Assembly: GCA_037176725.1 (NCBI GenBank)
Contig: JAZBRS010000014.1
Span: 71,778,501 to 71,842,500 of the forward strand
Length of the DNA: 64,000 nucleotides
From: Posidonia oceanica
Lineage: Eukaryota > Streptophyta > Magnoliopsida > Alismatales > Posidoniaceae
Direction of reading: 5' to 3'
The notes below the pieces were generated by a model that worked only from the letters and a program-made list of their open reading frames with translations, was not told the origin of the DNA and ran no database searches. Made by a program: the position numbers and the translations under genes. This document shows, piece after piece, positions 43,943-53,811 of this stretch (positions within the stretch are counted from its first letter, which is position 1; each line of letters begins with the position of its first letter).

Positions 43943-46460
43943 AGTAGACACCCCACTTTTGCAGGTACTCGTCAGTGGACATCTCTTGAAGAGCAGACCT
44001 AGTTGCGGCGGACTTAACCTCACTCCAAACTCACCAGAACCATCCCAACACCCACCTCACACCTAAAACTCATCAAAACCTAGTTCACAACAAAGCCCAA
44101 GCCCATCAGCAGCCCCACACACCCTAGAATAGGCTCAAATCCAACCACTGATCTCTGATACAGACTTAGCATCTCTAGACAGCGTTATTTCACGACGTCT
44201 ATGGAAGACGGCATCATCTAGTGCCTACATCAGACGTAGAATAGTGGCGCGCTGTTCAGGCGCGTATTGTTGGCGTGATGCTTTGTTTCAATAAAACTGT
44301 CAGAAATGTTTCTTTTGCCATTCCACACCACAACCCATTGCATCCGCACCTCTCATTGGCCCCGATGGATTTGAGTATACACCCACTCACATCCAGCCCT
44401 CACACCAGAATCCAATTCCAATCCAACCCCTTCCACTACCTTCCAAAGCATCCAAACCACCAATTTGCGTCGATTTGAAACCGACGACATCCATGCATGC
44501 AATCCATCTATAAAGCACGTCCACATTCCTCCATTTTCACCCCCCGAAATCCCCCGAATCCTCGGCAACCCTTGCAATCCACCGACTACTCTTGAGCCTT
44601 CGAATCCTCTAGCCCAAACCATGCATTCCTCGAGCGTTCCTGTGTCATGACCGACACCGCAGCCTCCGAAAGCAGCAACTGTGAGCCATCGTCCTCGAAC
44701 GCACACGCCGACTCCTCAGCAAGTAAGCTCCACTACCTGTAGTGTAGTGTAGCTGAATTATACCTGTTATATCGCTTTTAGTCGCCTGTTTTCTTGTTTT
44801 AAACCGCCAGCACCCATGCATCACGGGAAGCGTCTATGGCTTCGTGCTCTCGATGAGCACGAACCAGACAATGCCCCACAGCCATGCATCACTCTCCTCA
44901 GACCCAATTCCCTCACCCCGATGGCTCCTCTGGCCGCATCAGTGGCCGACCACCTCTGCCATGGTGGACAAAGCCGGCGAGTGGGAACGACGAGGGGAGA
45001 GACATGTTTTCGTGTTTTCTCCTACGCATTGCATAACAAGGGTCCCTTTAGTCTTCCTACATCTCCAACGTAAGTCGTGAACACCCTGGTTGGGCTTCCC
45101 CCACCTCCACGGCCGGTGGAACCCAACATCCACCCGCGTCATGCAAGGGAGATGGGGAGGCAATCATGCATGTGTTTTCTTGCATCTCTTTTGTTTCCAG
45201 TATTACTTTGACAATGCTTTAGCTTCCTGGATTGATGTTTGCTTCATTCCATTTGGTTTCGATCCGCATTTCTGCGACGAAGTTGCGGTCTGACTGCGTT
45301 TCCTGACGCGAACAAGACAAGCGGCTGGAGGTAACGTACTGATACGGCATGACTTCTGAGCACGTCTATCAAGTGTGCCAATCCAGCACATCTCATTGGC
45401 ACGTAGCCTGAAACTAGGGCAGACTTACAGCCGAGTTGCTTTCTGTCCCTTTACCTCTTATAATTGCTTTGCATTCTATTTTTGGCTTCCATAATCTCTG
45501 TTTACTTGGTTTTTACTCCTGTATGCCAAGTTACTTGTGCTTTGAACTCATGGATCTCTCTGTGATTCTCGGAACGCATACTGTGAGCGGCATGATCTAA
45601 CGCAATGCATCTGTGTGACTTCTGAGCGCATGGGTAGCGCGTCTAGATCCGACGCGTCTCTCAAGCGTGCAACCTGAGCCAGAGCAGATTGTATACAGAG
45701 TTGTGATTCTTTGTTTACTCAGATTATTAGTTTAGTTTGCTCCTGCTCCCTTGCCTTACTTGTTTTAATCGCTTTGCATGATTTCCGACGTTTTGATTTC
45801 CGAATGCATGCATAGAGCAATGATGCTTACTACCTGGTGTTCATTTGAACTGTTGGCGCGATGATTGTGCGGACATCCCATGCAGATGATTCCAGCACAT
45901 CTTATTGGCGCGAGTGCTTAGTTCAATGTTAGAACACTGGTAGCGTGGTTGAGCTCAATTTTCATGTTTTAATCGCATCATCTTTATCCAGATCCTATTT
46001 ACTAGTGTTCTGCATATCTTCAAAAGTCATAACATAGCATCCCCGGATCTTGCTCCTCGAGCATACATTAATTAGCATGATTCGCCTACATTGGCTATTG
46101 AGAACGGATTTGGCCCAAGAAGACCGACTCCTTCAGATGTGTTGGGGGTACTTAATACTTTCCCCATGCGTAACAGGAGTCCTTACCCTTTCTTTGGACC
46201 GCATCGACTTCATGTCGCGTCATTTTGGTTGGCATTACATGTTTTCTTTTGCATCGCATTGCATGTTTCCTTACCTTTCTTTTCTGATTTTCCTCGTCTT
46301 TCTGATTTTAATAGACTAGGTGGCGACTCCTTTTTCTTTCTTTGTCTTTTATCTTTATGCCATTTTCCCCTTGTTTCGGTGTTTTCGAGTCGAGTATCCA
46401 TCCTCGGATCCACCCACATGTTCCGTGATCCCTCGAATCGACGATTGGCATGCACGAGCT
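43943..46460 (+). repeat. Element H 3' LTR (about 2.5 kb, diverged)
   Basis: It begins AGTAGACACCCCACTTTTGC, matching TGTTGACACCCCATCTTGGC of E1. Near its end it shares the U5 block with E1: a GGGGGTACTTAATACTTTCCCC-like segment at about 46145-46168, then ATGCGTAACAGGAGTCCTTA. It then has AATAGACTAGGTGGCGACTC and GTGTTTTCGAGTCGAG. It is less than half as long as the E1 LTR. Short ORFs inside (44797-45300) show no homology. Related blocks of about 110 bases containing GACTTCTGAGC, CAAGCGTG-type and TTGGCGCG-type words recur at about 45350, 45620 and 45860. Confidence 0.75.
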
Positions 46461-46499
46461 CTTGGCCGCGAGTGCCCAAAGGTCGCCGGGAACCCTCCC

Positions 46500-46603
46500 G
46501 AGGTTCGGTCACAGCTGGTCATCAAGGGCTTTCAACAATTAAGAGGCATTAACTACACAGAAGTATTCTCTCTAGTAGTCAAGATGACCACAATTAGATT
46601 GGT
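46500..46603 (+). pseudogene. Ty1/copia reverse-transcriptase fragment
   Basis: The frame reads QLVIKGFQQLRGINYTEVF then SLVVKMTTIRLV, the well-known copia RT segment (RLVAKGFxQ...GIDYxETFSPV.K). Only about 33 codons survive between the end of the H LTR and the LTR that starts at 46604. The rest of that copia element is not seen in the window. Confidence 0.85.
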
Positions 46604-48049
46604 GTAGATACCCCATTTTGGCACTCTCCTCATTGTAGTGAAACCCCCTTGCATCATATCATGCTCAGTTAACCTCTAGAGCTCCTTTTCTCAATCTAAG
46701 CTCTCCAGCATAGAACTCGTATAACAACTTTGCGAACTGTTGCCCAATCAGCCCAGTTCTTAGGTCCAATTTGGTCCCCAGGTTACCACATTGTATCCGT
46801 GCCTTTAGGAGAGCCTTTATTTATGCTTCAATGACAATAATATAAGCCCCCTTATTTTCTTGGCCAAATTTGGAAGGTGGACTGCCTGGGTGTGTTAGAC
46901 GCGGGTATCCCTGCGTTTAACATTGGACGCTGGTTTACCAGCGTCCAACGTTGAAACTCAGTGTTAACCACAAATTTCCTTATTTAGCCCAATCTGAGGG
47001 CCTGTTTGCTACTACTTTTAGAGGTTTGTTGACCAATTGATTAACAAATCTATGTTTAATTAGCATTAATCTACCATTAATTGTTAATTATTCCTTCAAA
47101 TCCACAACTGTACCTCGGAGGGTCGTTATGCATGGGATTTCAGTCATCCAACGTAGGATGCATGGTTCTATACATCTTACGGTGGCAATTTGCTGTATCA
47201 ACTTTCCTTATTTGGCCCAAATTTTATCCTGGTGCCTTTACCAAATCTAGAACCCTTGATCGGTCAAAGCCTTTTAATGTCAATTAAGAGTGGCTTAATC
47301 ATAGTTAATCAGCACTTAAGGGAGAATATTCTTGATCCACCACAGCTGTAGTTCGGGAGGCCGTTAGACGCGTGTTTCTCAGCGTATAACGTTAACCGCG
47401 CTATATCACGCGTCCAACGTTTCTGTTTTGGAAACTTTGATGAGTTGGCTCCCCATTGGCACATTTTGTTCCTCCCCTACTTCTTTAAAAGCAGGGGTAC
47501 CCTCAACCTTGAGAGGGATCGGATTTTGGAGAGGAAATGGAGAATACAAATTTAAGACTAGAAAGTAGAGAAAAATATAGAGATAAAGAAAGAGAGAGGA
47601 AGAGCTTAAAAGCTTGAGAGTTCGTCGTCATTTTCGTGACGTCAATCCTCCCCGTTCCAAAGATTCTACTACACCCGAAAGGGGTTTTTTCTTCAGCATT
47701 ATATTTCACTTTACTCATTTGCATATCGCATGTTATTTTACATATTGCTATAGCTAGGCATATTCATATTAAGTTACAACCGGGGGGATAAAAACCCCTC
47801 GGGTGAGTATTTCTCCGTTTAGTTTATGTTAGTCTTTAGTTTTATTTTAGGATTACTTACTACACCAAATTAACCCATATCTTTCGTATAATTCTGTTTT
47901 TTTTACAAGGAAGAAGAAGAAGAAGAAGAAGAAACTCACCGAAGCACGGGCACCCTTGGGCAACGCTGGCGTTGTCCGAGGTAGCTGAACCCGCAACACA
48001 CATCACATCTCCCAAGGTGTCTCGAGGGCCGGCGAAAGCGAATCGAGAG
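46604..48049 (+). repeat. LTR A: older Tat-type LTR
   Basis: It starts TGTAGATACCCCATTTTGGC and ends near CGAATCGAGAG, followed by TGACGAT (48050-48056), which resembles the start of the primer-binding region after LTR B (TGGCGAT). It shares with LTR B the start, a promoter hairpin (47474-47497), the AACCGGGGGGAT segment, the U5 hairpin (47958-47977) and the end, but is clearly diverged and 0.2 kb longer. It seems to be the 5' LTR of an element entered by E3. Confidence 0.75.
46894..46953. repeat. Palindrome cluster in LTR A
   Basis: Two copies of the GCGT...AACGTT module include a near-perfect inverted repeat at 46919-46952 with 15-base arms (AACATTGGACGCTGG against CCAGCGTCCAACGTT) around TTTA. 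A second cluster lies at 47362-47421. Confidence 0.8.
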
Positions 48050-48635
48050 TGACGATTGTAGATATCCCGTTTTGGCACTCCTTTCATGTTAGTATAGTCC
48101 CTTGCATTAGGTCGCTCTTAGAAGCCCTCTGCCCATTCCAGAATGTCTCACTTGAGCCAAATGTTTCTCTCAAGTCTAAAATGCTATCCTTATCTAAGCC
48201 CCAAATGTTGGCAACCTGAGTGTTCTTCACGTCCTGACCAAATATAGAAGTTAAATTGATTAAGGGTGTTGTTCGCTGGCTTCTCAGCGTACAACGTTGG
48301 CCGCTGGTTCTCCAACGGCTAACATTGGCCGCTGGTTTTCCAACGTCCAACGTGGCAACCCAGTCAGCCCAAAGCTTTCCTTATTTGGCCTAATCCAAAA
48401 ATCATGTTTTTGCCTTCTTTGGAACCTGTTGACCGATCAAAGCCATTAAAGCCGAGTTTAATCGCACTTAAAGACTCATTAATTGGAGAATCTTCTCTGA
48501 TTCTGGCAGTTATGCCTCGGAGGTCGTTATACGCGGGGACTCTCGCTTACAACGTTATACGCTGGTTTTCCAGGGTATAACACTTTTGAAATAGGAAACC
48601 CTGCTGACTTGGCATTTGTGTCCTTTCTTGTTCCT

Positions 48636-48659
48636 CCCCTACTTCTATAAAAGCAGGGG
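48636..48659 (+). promoter_or_regulatory. Core promoter of LTR B: TATAAAA inside an inverted repeat
   Basis: The arms CCCCTACTT and AAAGCAGGGG enclose CTATA, with one mismatch in the stem. LTR A has the same structure at 47474-47497, with the TATA box changed to TTTAAAA. Both sit about 580-650 bases upstream of the LTR end, a plausible U3/R border. Confidence 0.75.
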
Positions 48660-49201
48660 TACCCCCATAGAGTTCAAGGCCGGAATTTTGAGAGAGAAAA
48701 GTAGTGGTGGAATTTTTGGAACTCACATGCTCTCTTGAGATTAAAAATCTTAGAGAAGTGAGGTCCTTAAGAATCGAAAAAGAGAAGAGAGATTTTGAAA
48801 GGGGGAGAGTCTTCGAAAAGCTTGAGTGTCCTTTTGTCGTTGTTGGCTTCATGTCAACACAGTTTGCACCTTGTGCATAGACAGAGGGGACTCTATTTCA
48901 TTTGTTTCCTTTTCATTTCTGATATCACATGTTTAATTTTGTAGCATAATCAAGCATTTTTATTTTCAAACTTCATATATTGTTTTAGCTAGGCATACAT
49001 CTCTATTAGTTGCAACCGGGGGGATCAAACCCCTCAGGTACGTATCTCACTACGCTTTCTTTATTTTCTTTTCTACTAATTCTGGATAGGTTACTACACA
49101 TATTGATCCATCTTTATATTGTTTTGTTTCTTTTGCTTTGCTAACGTTTGTCATACAAGGAGGAAGAAGGAAGAAAGAGCTCACCAAGCACGGGCACCCT
49201 T

Positions 49202-49221
49202 GGGCAACGCTGGCGTTGTCC
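49202..49221 (+). other. U5 hairpin conserved in LTR A and LTR B
   Basis: GGGCAACGCTGGCGTTGTCC forms a 9-bp stem with one G-U pair and a 2-base loop. LTR A has the identical 20-mer at 47958-47977, although the surroundings have diverged. Structures close to the primer-binding site often help initiate reverse transcription, so a role there is possible. Confidence 0.6.
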
Positions 49222-49294
49222 CAAGGTAGCTGAACCCGCAACCACATTACATCTCCCCAAGGCATCTCGAGGGCCGGCGAAAGCAAACCGAGAG

Positions 49295-51012
49295 TGGCGA
49301 TCACACCGATTCCATCACACGTGGAGTGACGGAGTCGGATACAAAAAAGGGGACCCCGAGAAAGAGAAGATAGAGCAAGTAAATGGGCAAAACAGGCCTC
49401 CTCCCTCTTCCTCCTCCCAAAACCCCATATCCACAGTCTGGCGATCACGGTGGGACGGCTAAAAGTGCCCCCATGGAAGGTGAGTAAGCCTTTCTTCCTT
49501 CTTCCTCCTTCGTTATTAACATTCTTAGTTTAGTTTTAATTTCTTATTTTTCTTAAGTTTTAAGGTAGCGATGAAATTCCTCGAAGTGTTTTGAGACGTC
49601 GTGACCCTTTTCCATTTTTTCTTACGTCCAAATAACTGAAAACACCTCCCCCTTTTCACTGGATTCTCGGGAGTGGAGGTGGTTTGTAAAAACCACTGTC
49701 TTTCTTTCTGAAAAAAAAAAAACTCTATCAGTACGTTATACGCGTGATCTAGCGCGTCTAACATTAGACGCTGCAATATCCGCATCTAACGACCACTGAA
49801 CAGAACCCTTCTGTTTTAAATTTTCTCTTATTTTTTCTTTTCATAACTGGCCCAAGGACTGAGGTGTGAGGTGATCGGCTCTGCCGTAGGGACCGGAACT
49901 TCAGTTTCTTTGGGTGCTTTGCAAAAAATAACAAAAAAAATCAAATCTTTTTATATGACTTGCATGGCCCTCATTGGGAACTAATTGCTTGTGTCATTTC
50001 TTGGGTTATACAAGTAACCGTCTAGGTCCCAAGCACCTCTGTTGCAAAGGACTTAGGAAAGATACTTGTATTGTCATTGTCTTTCACTAGGGGCCCTCCT
50101 TCTCCCTTGGCCTTTTGTGAAAGATAATTAGAACCTCAAGCTTTGACTTATATTCTTCCCTCCCCCTTTCGGTGGTTTGTTTATTTCATTGGTGTGTGTG
50201 AGCGACCCGATCAATCCCGAGTACGCTGGGCTCTACCTCTATGGGGTAGGGACCTAAGTGTATTCGGGCTCCCCCTAGCATCCTCAGGAGTTGAGGTAGA
50301 GGGTAGTACCAAAAATATTCACCCATATTGTGAGGAGCCCTAGAAATTCCAAAAAAAAGAAGCCATACCTAAGCCGTAATGAACCCAGAGAGCTATAGCA
50401 GGTTTAAAGTACTAATCTCAAAGTGAAAACAAAAATTAAAAACCTTAAATCGCTGTTTGAAAGTGTTTCTGTGCAGTTCTCTGAAACAGAGCGTTAGCCG
50501 CTGAGATCACTGCGTTTAACGTTATACGCAGTAGGTTCCGCGTCTAACGCATTCTTTGTGTGGCTGTCATATTTTAGCTCCATTGTGATTTGTTTGGCAG
50601 GGAAAGACATTGGAAAAAAAACCCATAACAGTGACAGTTCTGTTTTATTTTTACATTTTTTAGGAATCTGTATTAAAATTTCCCAAGTTCTTGTAATTTC
50701 CTTTTCTTTGCACTTGTAAATCCTTCAAAAAGAAAAAAAAAAGAGAAAAGCCAAAAAAAAAGAAGAAAAGAAAAATCATATAAAAAAAGAGAGCAAAAAA
50801 AATCAGAAAAAAAGAAGAAGAGCAAAACAAAAAAAAAACAGAAAACAAAAAAGAAAATGGAGAGAAAGGAAAAGCTGAAAAGAAAAGACAGGAGAAGAAT
50901 AGAGGAATACTGTTAAGGGTGTTGTACGCCTGACATAGTGCGTCCAACGTTATACGCCTTACTCTAAGGCGTATTACGTCCTGAAGCCAATTCCATCTCA
51001 AAAGCTACAGCA
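49295..51012 (+). other. E3 leader (5' untranslated region)
   Basis: It starts with TGGCGATCACACCGATTCC, a candidate primer-binding site I could not match to a tRNA. Three palindrome clusters lie at 49731-49792, 50490-50550 and 50920-50980, and a purine tract at 50720-50900. No ORF in it resembles a known protein. Confidence 0.6.
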
Positions 51013-53022
51013 ATGATGAACCAAATCCATAAAGCTGAGCAGCCAGAAAGAGAGAGGTCAGACTCAACAAGTACCTCGGGAGAGGAGCCCACAATCTACC
51101 ACCCAATCACCGGAGAAGCCTTGGATCCGGACTCAATCTAGTACAAAGCCATGTACCAGTTCTTAAATGAAGAGACATCAGCCACAACGAGGCCATGTCA
51201 GAACAACCTCCAGCAGCCACCCCATCTCGGTGAAGGACAACGAAGGCCAGTTGCGGACCATACCCCTAAAGATCTATACCAGGGACAAAATGGCAACCCA
51301 CCGCCGGACACAAACCACCTAGCTCAGGGCACAGCGCTCAACGGAGCTTATAACTCAAGGGCCAACCCCTTGATTCAGGAACACAGTTACATGCCACATG
51401 GTGAATACAAGGAAGGAGTCTATCTAAGACATCTCCAACCACCTTTGGCAGGCAATTAGTCTCGGCCAGATCATCACTACCATCAGGCATCTCCCCTGCG
51501 ATACGAGCAGGTCGCACCTCAACACTTTTGCAACAGCTACCTCCATCAGCAGTAGAACCATCCGTCCTTCAATTCACATGTCCCGACCCCATCAGTCGAG
51601 ATAACAAATTTGGATGAGATAAGAAAAATGCTCAATGCATTAGGGGTACATACCCATGCTCTGGTAAACTTTGACATGAGCCGATTTCCTCCATTCAGAT
51701 TACCTCCAGGCTTCAAGTACCCGAAGACTCCCAAGCTCAACGGAACCACTAACCCACTCAGTCACCTAGTGCGGTTCCAAATGGAGTTAGCCCCCTATTT
51801 TCATGATTTAGGGCTTGTGGTACACCTGTTGTTCTACTCACTCGAAGGAGAGCCCATGGATTGGTTTCTCACTCTCTCCAAGGAAGACCTCAGTAGCTCC
51901 GATAAAATCAGAGAGAGCTTCCTCACAAAGTACCAGCACAAGATAGACCCCAAGCCAATCTTCCACGACCTAAGCAAGGAGGTCATGAAGCAAGGCGAAA
52001 GCTGGGTAACATTCGCCAACAGGTGGTGGGAAATGGCGGCCAGATCAGGGCTAACCATTCCGGAGAGACAAGTGGTCCAGACCCTCACTGTAAATACCAC
52101 TGGACAAATGAAGAAGGGGCTAGTAAATGCCTATTGTCCCAATGTGACGGCCTTATATGAAGTGATGGCCTCCGTTAAAGAAAATCTGCATGAATTCATG
52201 GAGGAGCCAAAGAAGAGTCGAAAAGCACAAGTGGTAGAGGGAGTGATCGGAGTCGTCAACAAGATGAGCCCCGCACCCAGGCCATTCGAACAAAGGGCTA
52301 CATTTGCTTCACAGCAGCCAACCTGGAGCCACCCTCCTCCTCAGCAACAGCCAACATGGAGCCATCCTCCTCCTCAGCAACAGCAAGCTTGGAGCCACCC
52401 TCCTCTTCAGCAACAGCAAGCATGGAGCCGCCCTCCTCAGCAGCAGCAGGCATGGAATAACCCTCCCCCTCAGCAACAGATCCGCCCTATGTGGAATGCT
52501 CCCCAGCAGCAGTGGACTAGGGGCAATCAAAATGGCCAGGCCAACAACAGAAATCCCCCCAACAACACCGGGAACGGAAGTGGTTATCACAATGTTCCCC
52601 ATCAATTGCCACGCAAAAAGGGAATAAGAGACCATTACCCTCCTCTACCAGTCACACTGGCAGATATGTTCATAGAGATAGAGGAAGCAAAAGCAATCGA
52701 ATTCCCACCGGCCAGGCCTAAATTGCCAAATTGTGACCAGAGCAAATACTGCCCGTTCCATAGAATACATCGTCACAACATCAATGATTGCTGGACTTTC
52801 AAGGACATAATCTATGACATGGTAGAGGAAGATGTGTTTGAATGGGATGTCCTCGTAAAAAGAGCCAAACAGAGAAAGCAAACAGGGACGTCTCAACAAG
52901 TCTACAGCGACCCTCTCCCCAAATACCAAGTCATGGCATTTCAGGGCGAGCAGCTTCCTAATCCGCTAACATCAAAGGACTGGGATAACCATGTCATACC
53001 AGAAGAGGACTGGGACAGCTAA
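51013..53022 (+). pseudogene. gag: E3 gag with CHHC knuckle and Gln/Pro/Trp repeat
   Basis: The frame starts at ATG 51013 (MMNQIHKAEQ) and runs in register to TAA 53020-53022, apart from TAG codons at 51139, 51457 and 51553. The Gag core lies at about 51690-52240 (LNGTTNPLSHLVRFQMEL to the FMEEP segment). A repeat of 10-11 residues (QQQ-x-W-S-H-P-P) occupies 52305-52485. The knuckle near 52745-52790 reads YCPFHRIHRHNINDC, the same C-x2-H-x4-H-x4-C form as in E1 and H. Two of the internal stops could come from CAG glutamine codons. Gag would assemble the particle and bind RNA. Confidence 0.88.
52305..52485 (+). repeat. In-frame 30-33-bp minisatellite in E3 gag
   Basis: Five units encode variants of QQQxAWSHPPP, with DNA units such as CCTCCTCAGCAACAGCCAAC. 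The repeat keeps frame and lies between the Gag core and the knuckle, so it mainly varies spacer length. Confidence 0.85.
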
Positions 53023-53811
53023 GCTGAGCAATGGGGAATAATCTCGGATGATGATTAGGACAGTGAGGTAGACGAGGGACTAACAATGAATGAGCTCCTT
53101 AGCCAGTTCAACCTCACAGCAGTAGTGGAGGAGCCACAAGAAGACACAGAGGAAGAAAGCCAAGTTCAAAATGCCAATCAGCAATTTGAACGGGAAAATA
53201 TAGTCTTCAAAGATTCGGAGCTTCCGCCCCCACATAAGCAAGAGCTGCCGCTTGTCATCACAGTGGGCATCAATGATAATGTGCTGCAAGGAGTATTGGT
53301 TGACACTGGAGCAAGCCGAAGCCTCAGTTCTCTCTCCACACTCTGGAGCTTAGGGCTAAATGAGGGTGAACTAGATAGAACTCCCTTTTTGTGCACCGGG
53401 TTTGATTAGAAGGAGAAATTGGCACTAGGGACAATACCCATGGAAATCACAGTCGGTCCTTTGACCAGTATCACTTCAGTGATCATTATGAAGGAGGAAG
53501 TCCTAGAGCCACTCATCCTATGGAGGTCTTGGCTAGCGGAGGTCGGGGCTGTGGCATCTTTGGTTCATCAAATGCTAAAATTCAAATACCAAGGAGCGAT
53601 CGTCAGCATTCCAGCTAATCGAACAGGGATTCTATGCACATTCAAGACGCCAGAGCCACAAATTGCGACCCTTCGGGAAGAGGAGGAGTCACAACGTCTG
53701 CCATGGAGAAAATCACTGCTATGGGATCCCAAGTCGCTATCGCCACCAGTCTCCCCAATCTTCAGAGCAGCAAGGCCACCATCAAGTCAATTGCCGGCCC
53801 TCAATACTTAG
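53023..53811 (+). pseudogene. E3 first retropepsin domain (extra copy)
   Basis: In the same frame as gag, after a TAA and a TAG (53053-53055), the segment from 53086 has a short helical stretch (MNELLSQFNL) and then an aspartic-protease core. This comprises LVITVGINDNVLQGVLVDTGASRS, split here as LVITVGINDN and VLVDTGASRS, followed by LWSLGLNEGEL, GTIPMEITVGPL and LEPLILWRSWL, which take the place of the flap region and the ILGRxWL segment. A TAG (53407-53409) interrupts it. This layout repeats that of the second retropepsin 1 kb downstream. E1 and H have only one protease, aligned with the second. Whether this copy was active, or acted as a dimer partner, is unknown. Confidence 0.82.

Larger units (their letters stand above)
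1..46460 (+). mobile_element. Element H: decayed Tat/Ogre-type Ty3/gypsy retrotransposon, split by E1
   Basis: This old element reads on the + strand. Its left end is outside the window. Its Gag-protease part is at 1-1559, and the reading continues in register at 28761 on the far side of E1. After the integrase come antisense accessory pseudogenes, hairpin repeats, a polypurine tract at 43930 and a 3' LTR ending near 46460. Its protein remnants resemble those of E1 throughout, so the two belong to related families. Many stops and frameshifts show it is dead. The right boundary is approximate, because LTR homology to E1 fades after about 46400. Confidence 0.85.
48057..49294 (+). repeat. LTR B: 5' LTR of element E3
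   Basis: It starts TGTAGATATCCCGTTTTGGC directly behind the remnant of LTR A and ends near AACCGAGAG, before TGGCGATCACACCGATTCC. The exact end is uncertain because the usual CA is not at that spot and the matching 3' LTR is outside the window. It holds the promoter hairpin with TATAAAA (48646-48652), two palindrome clusters (48272-48352 and 48525-48584) and the U5 hairpin (49202-49221). Confidence 0.75.

Noticed and set aside
53634..53811. Programmed -1 frameshift between gag-protease 1 and protease 2 in E3
   Set aside because: No slippery heptamer with a following stem is visible in the overlap, so a decay indel is more likely.
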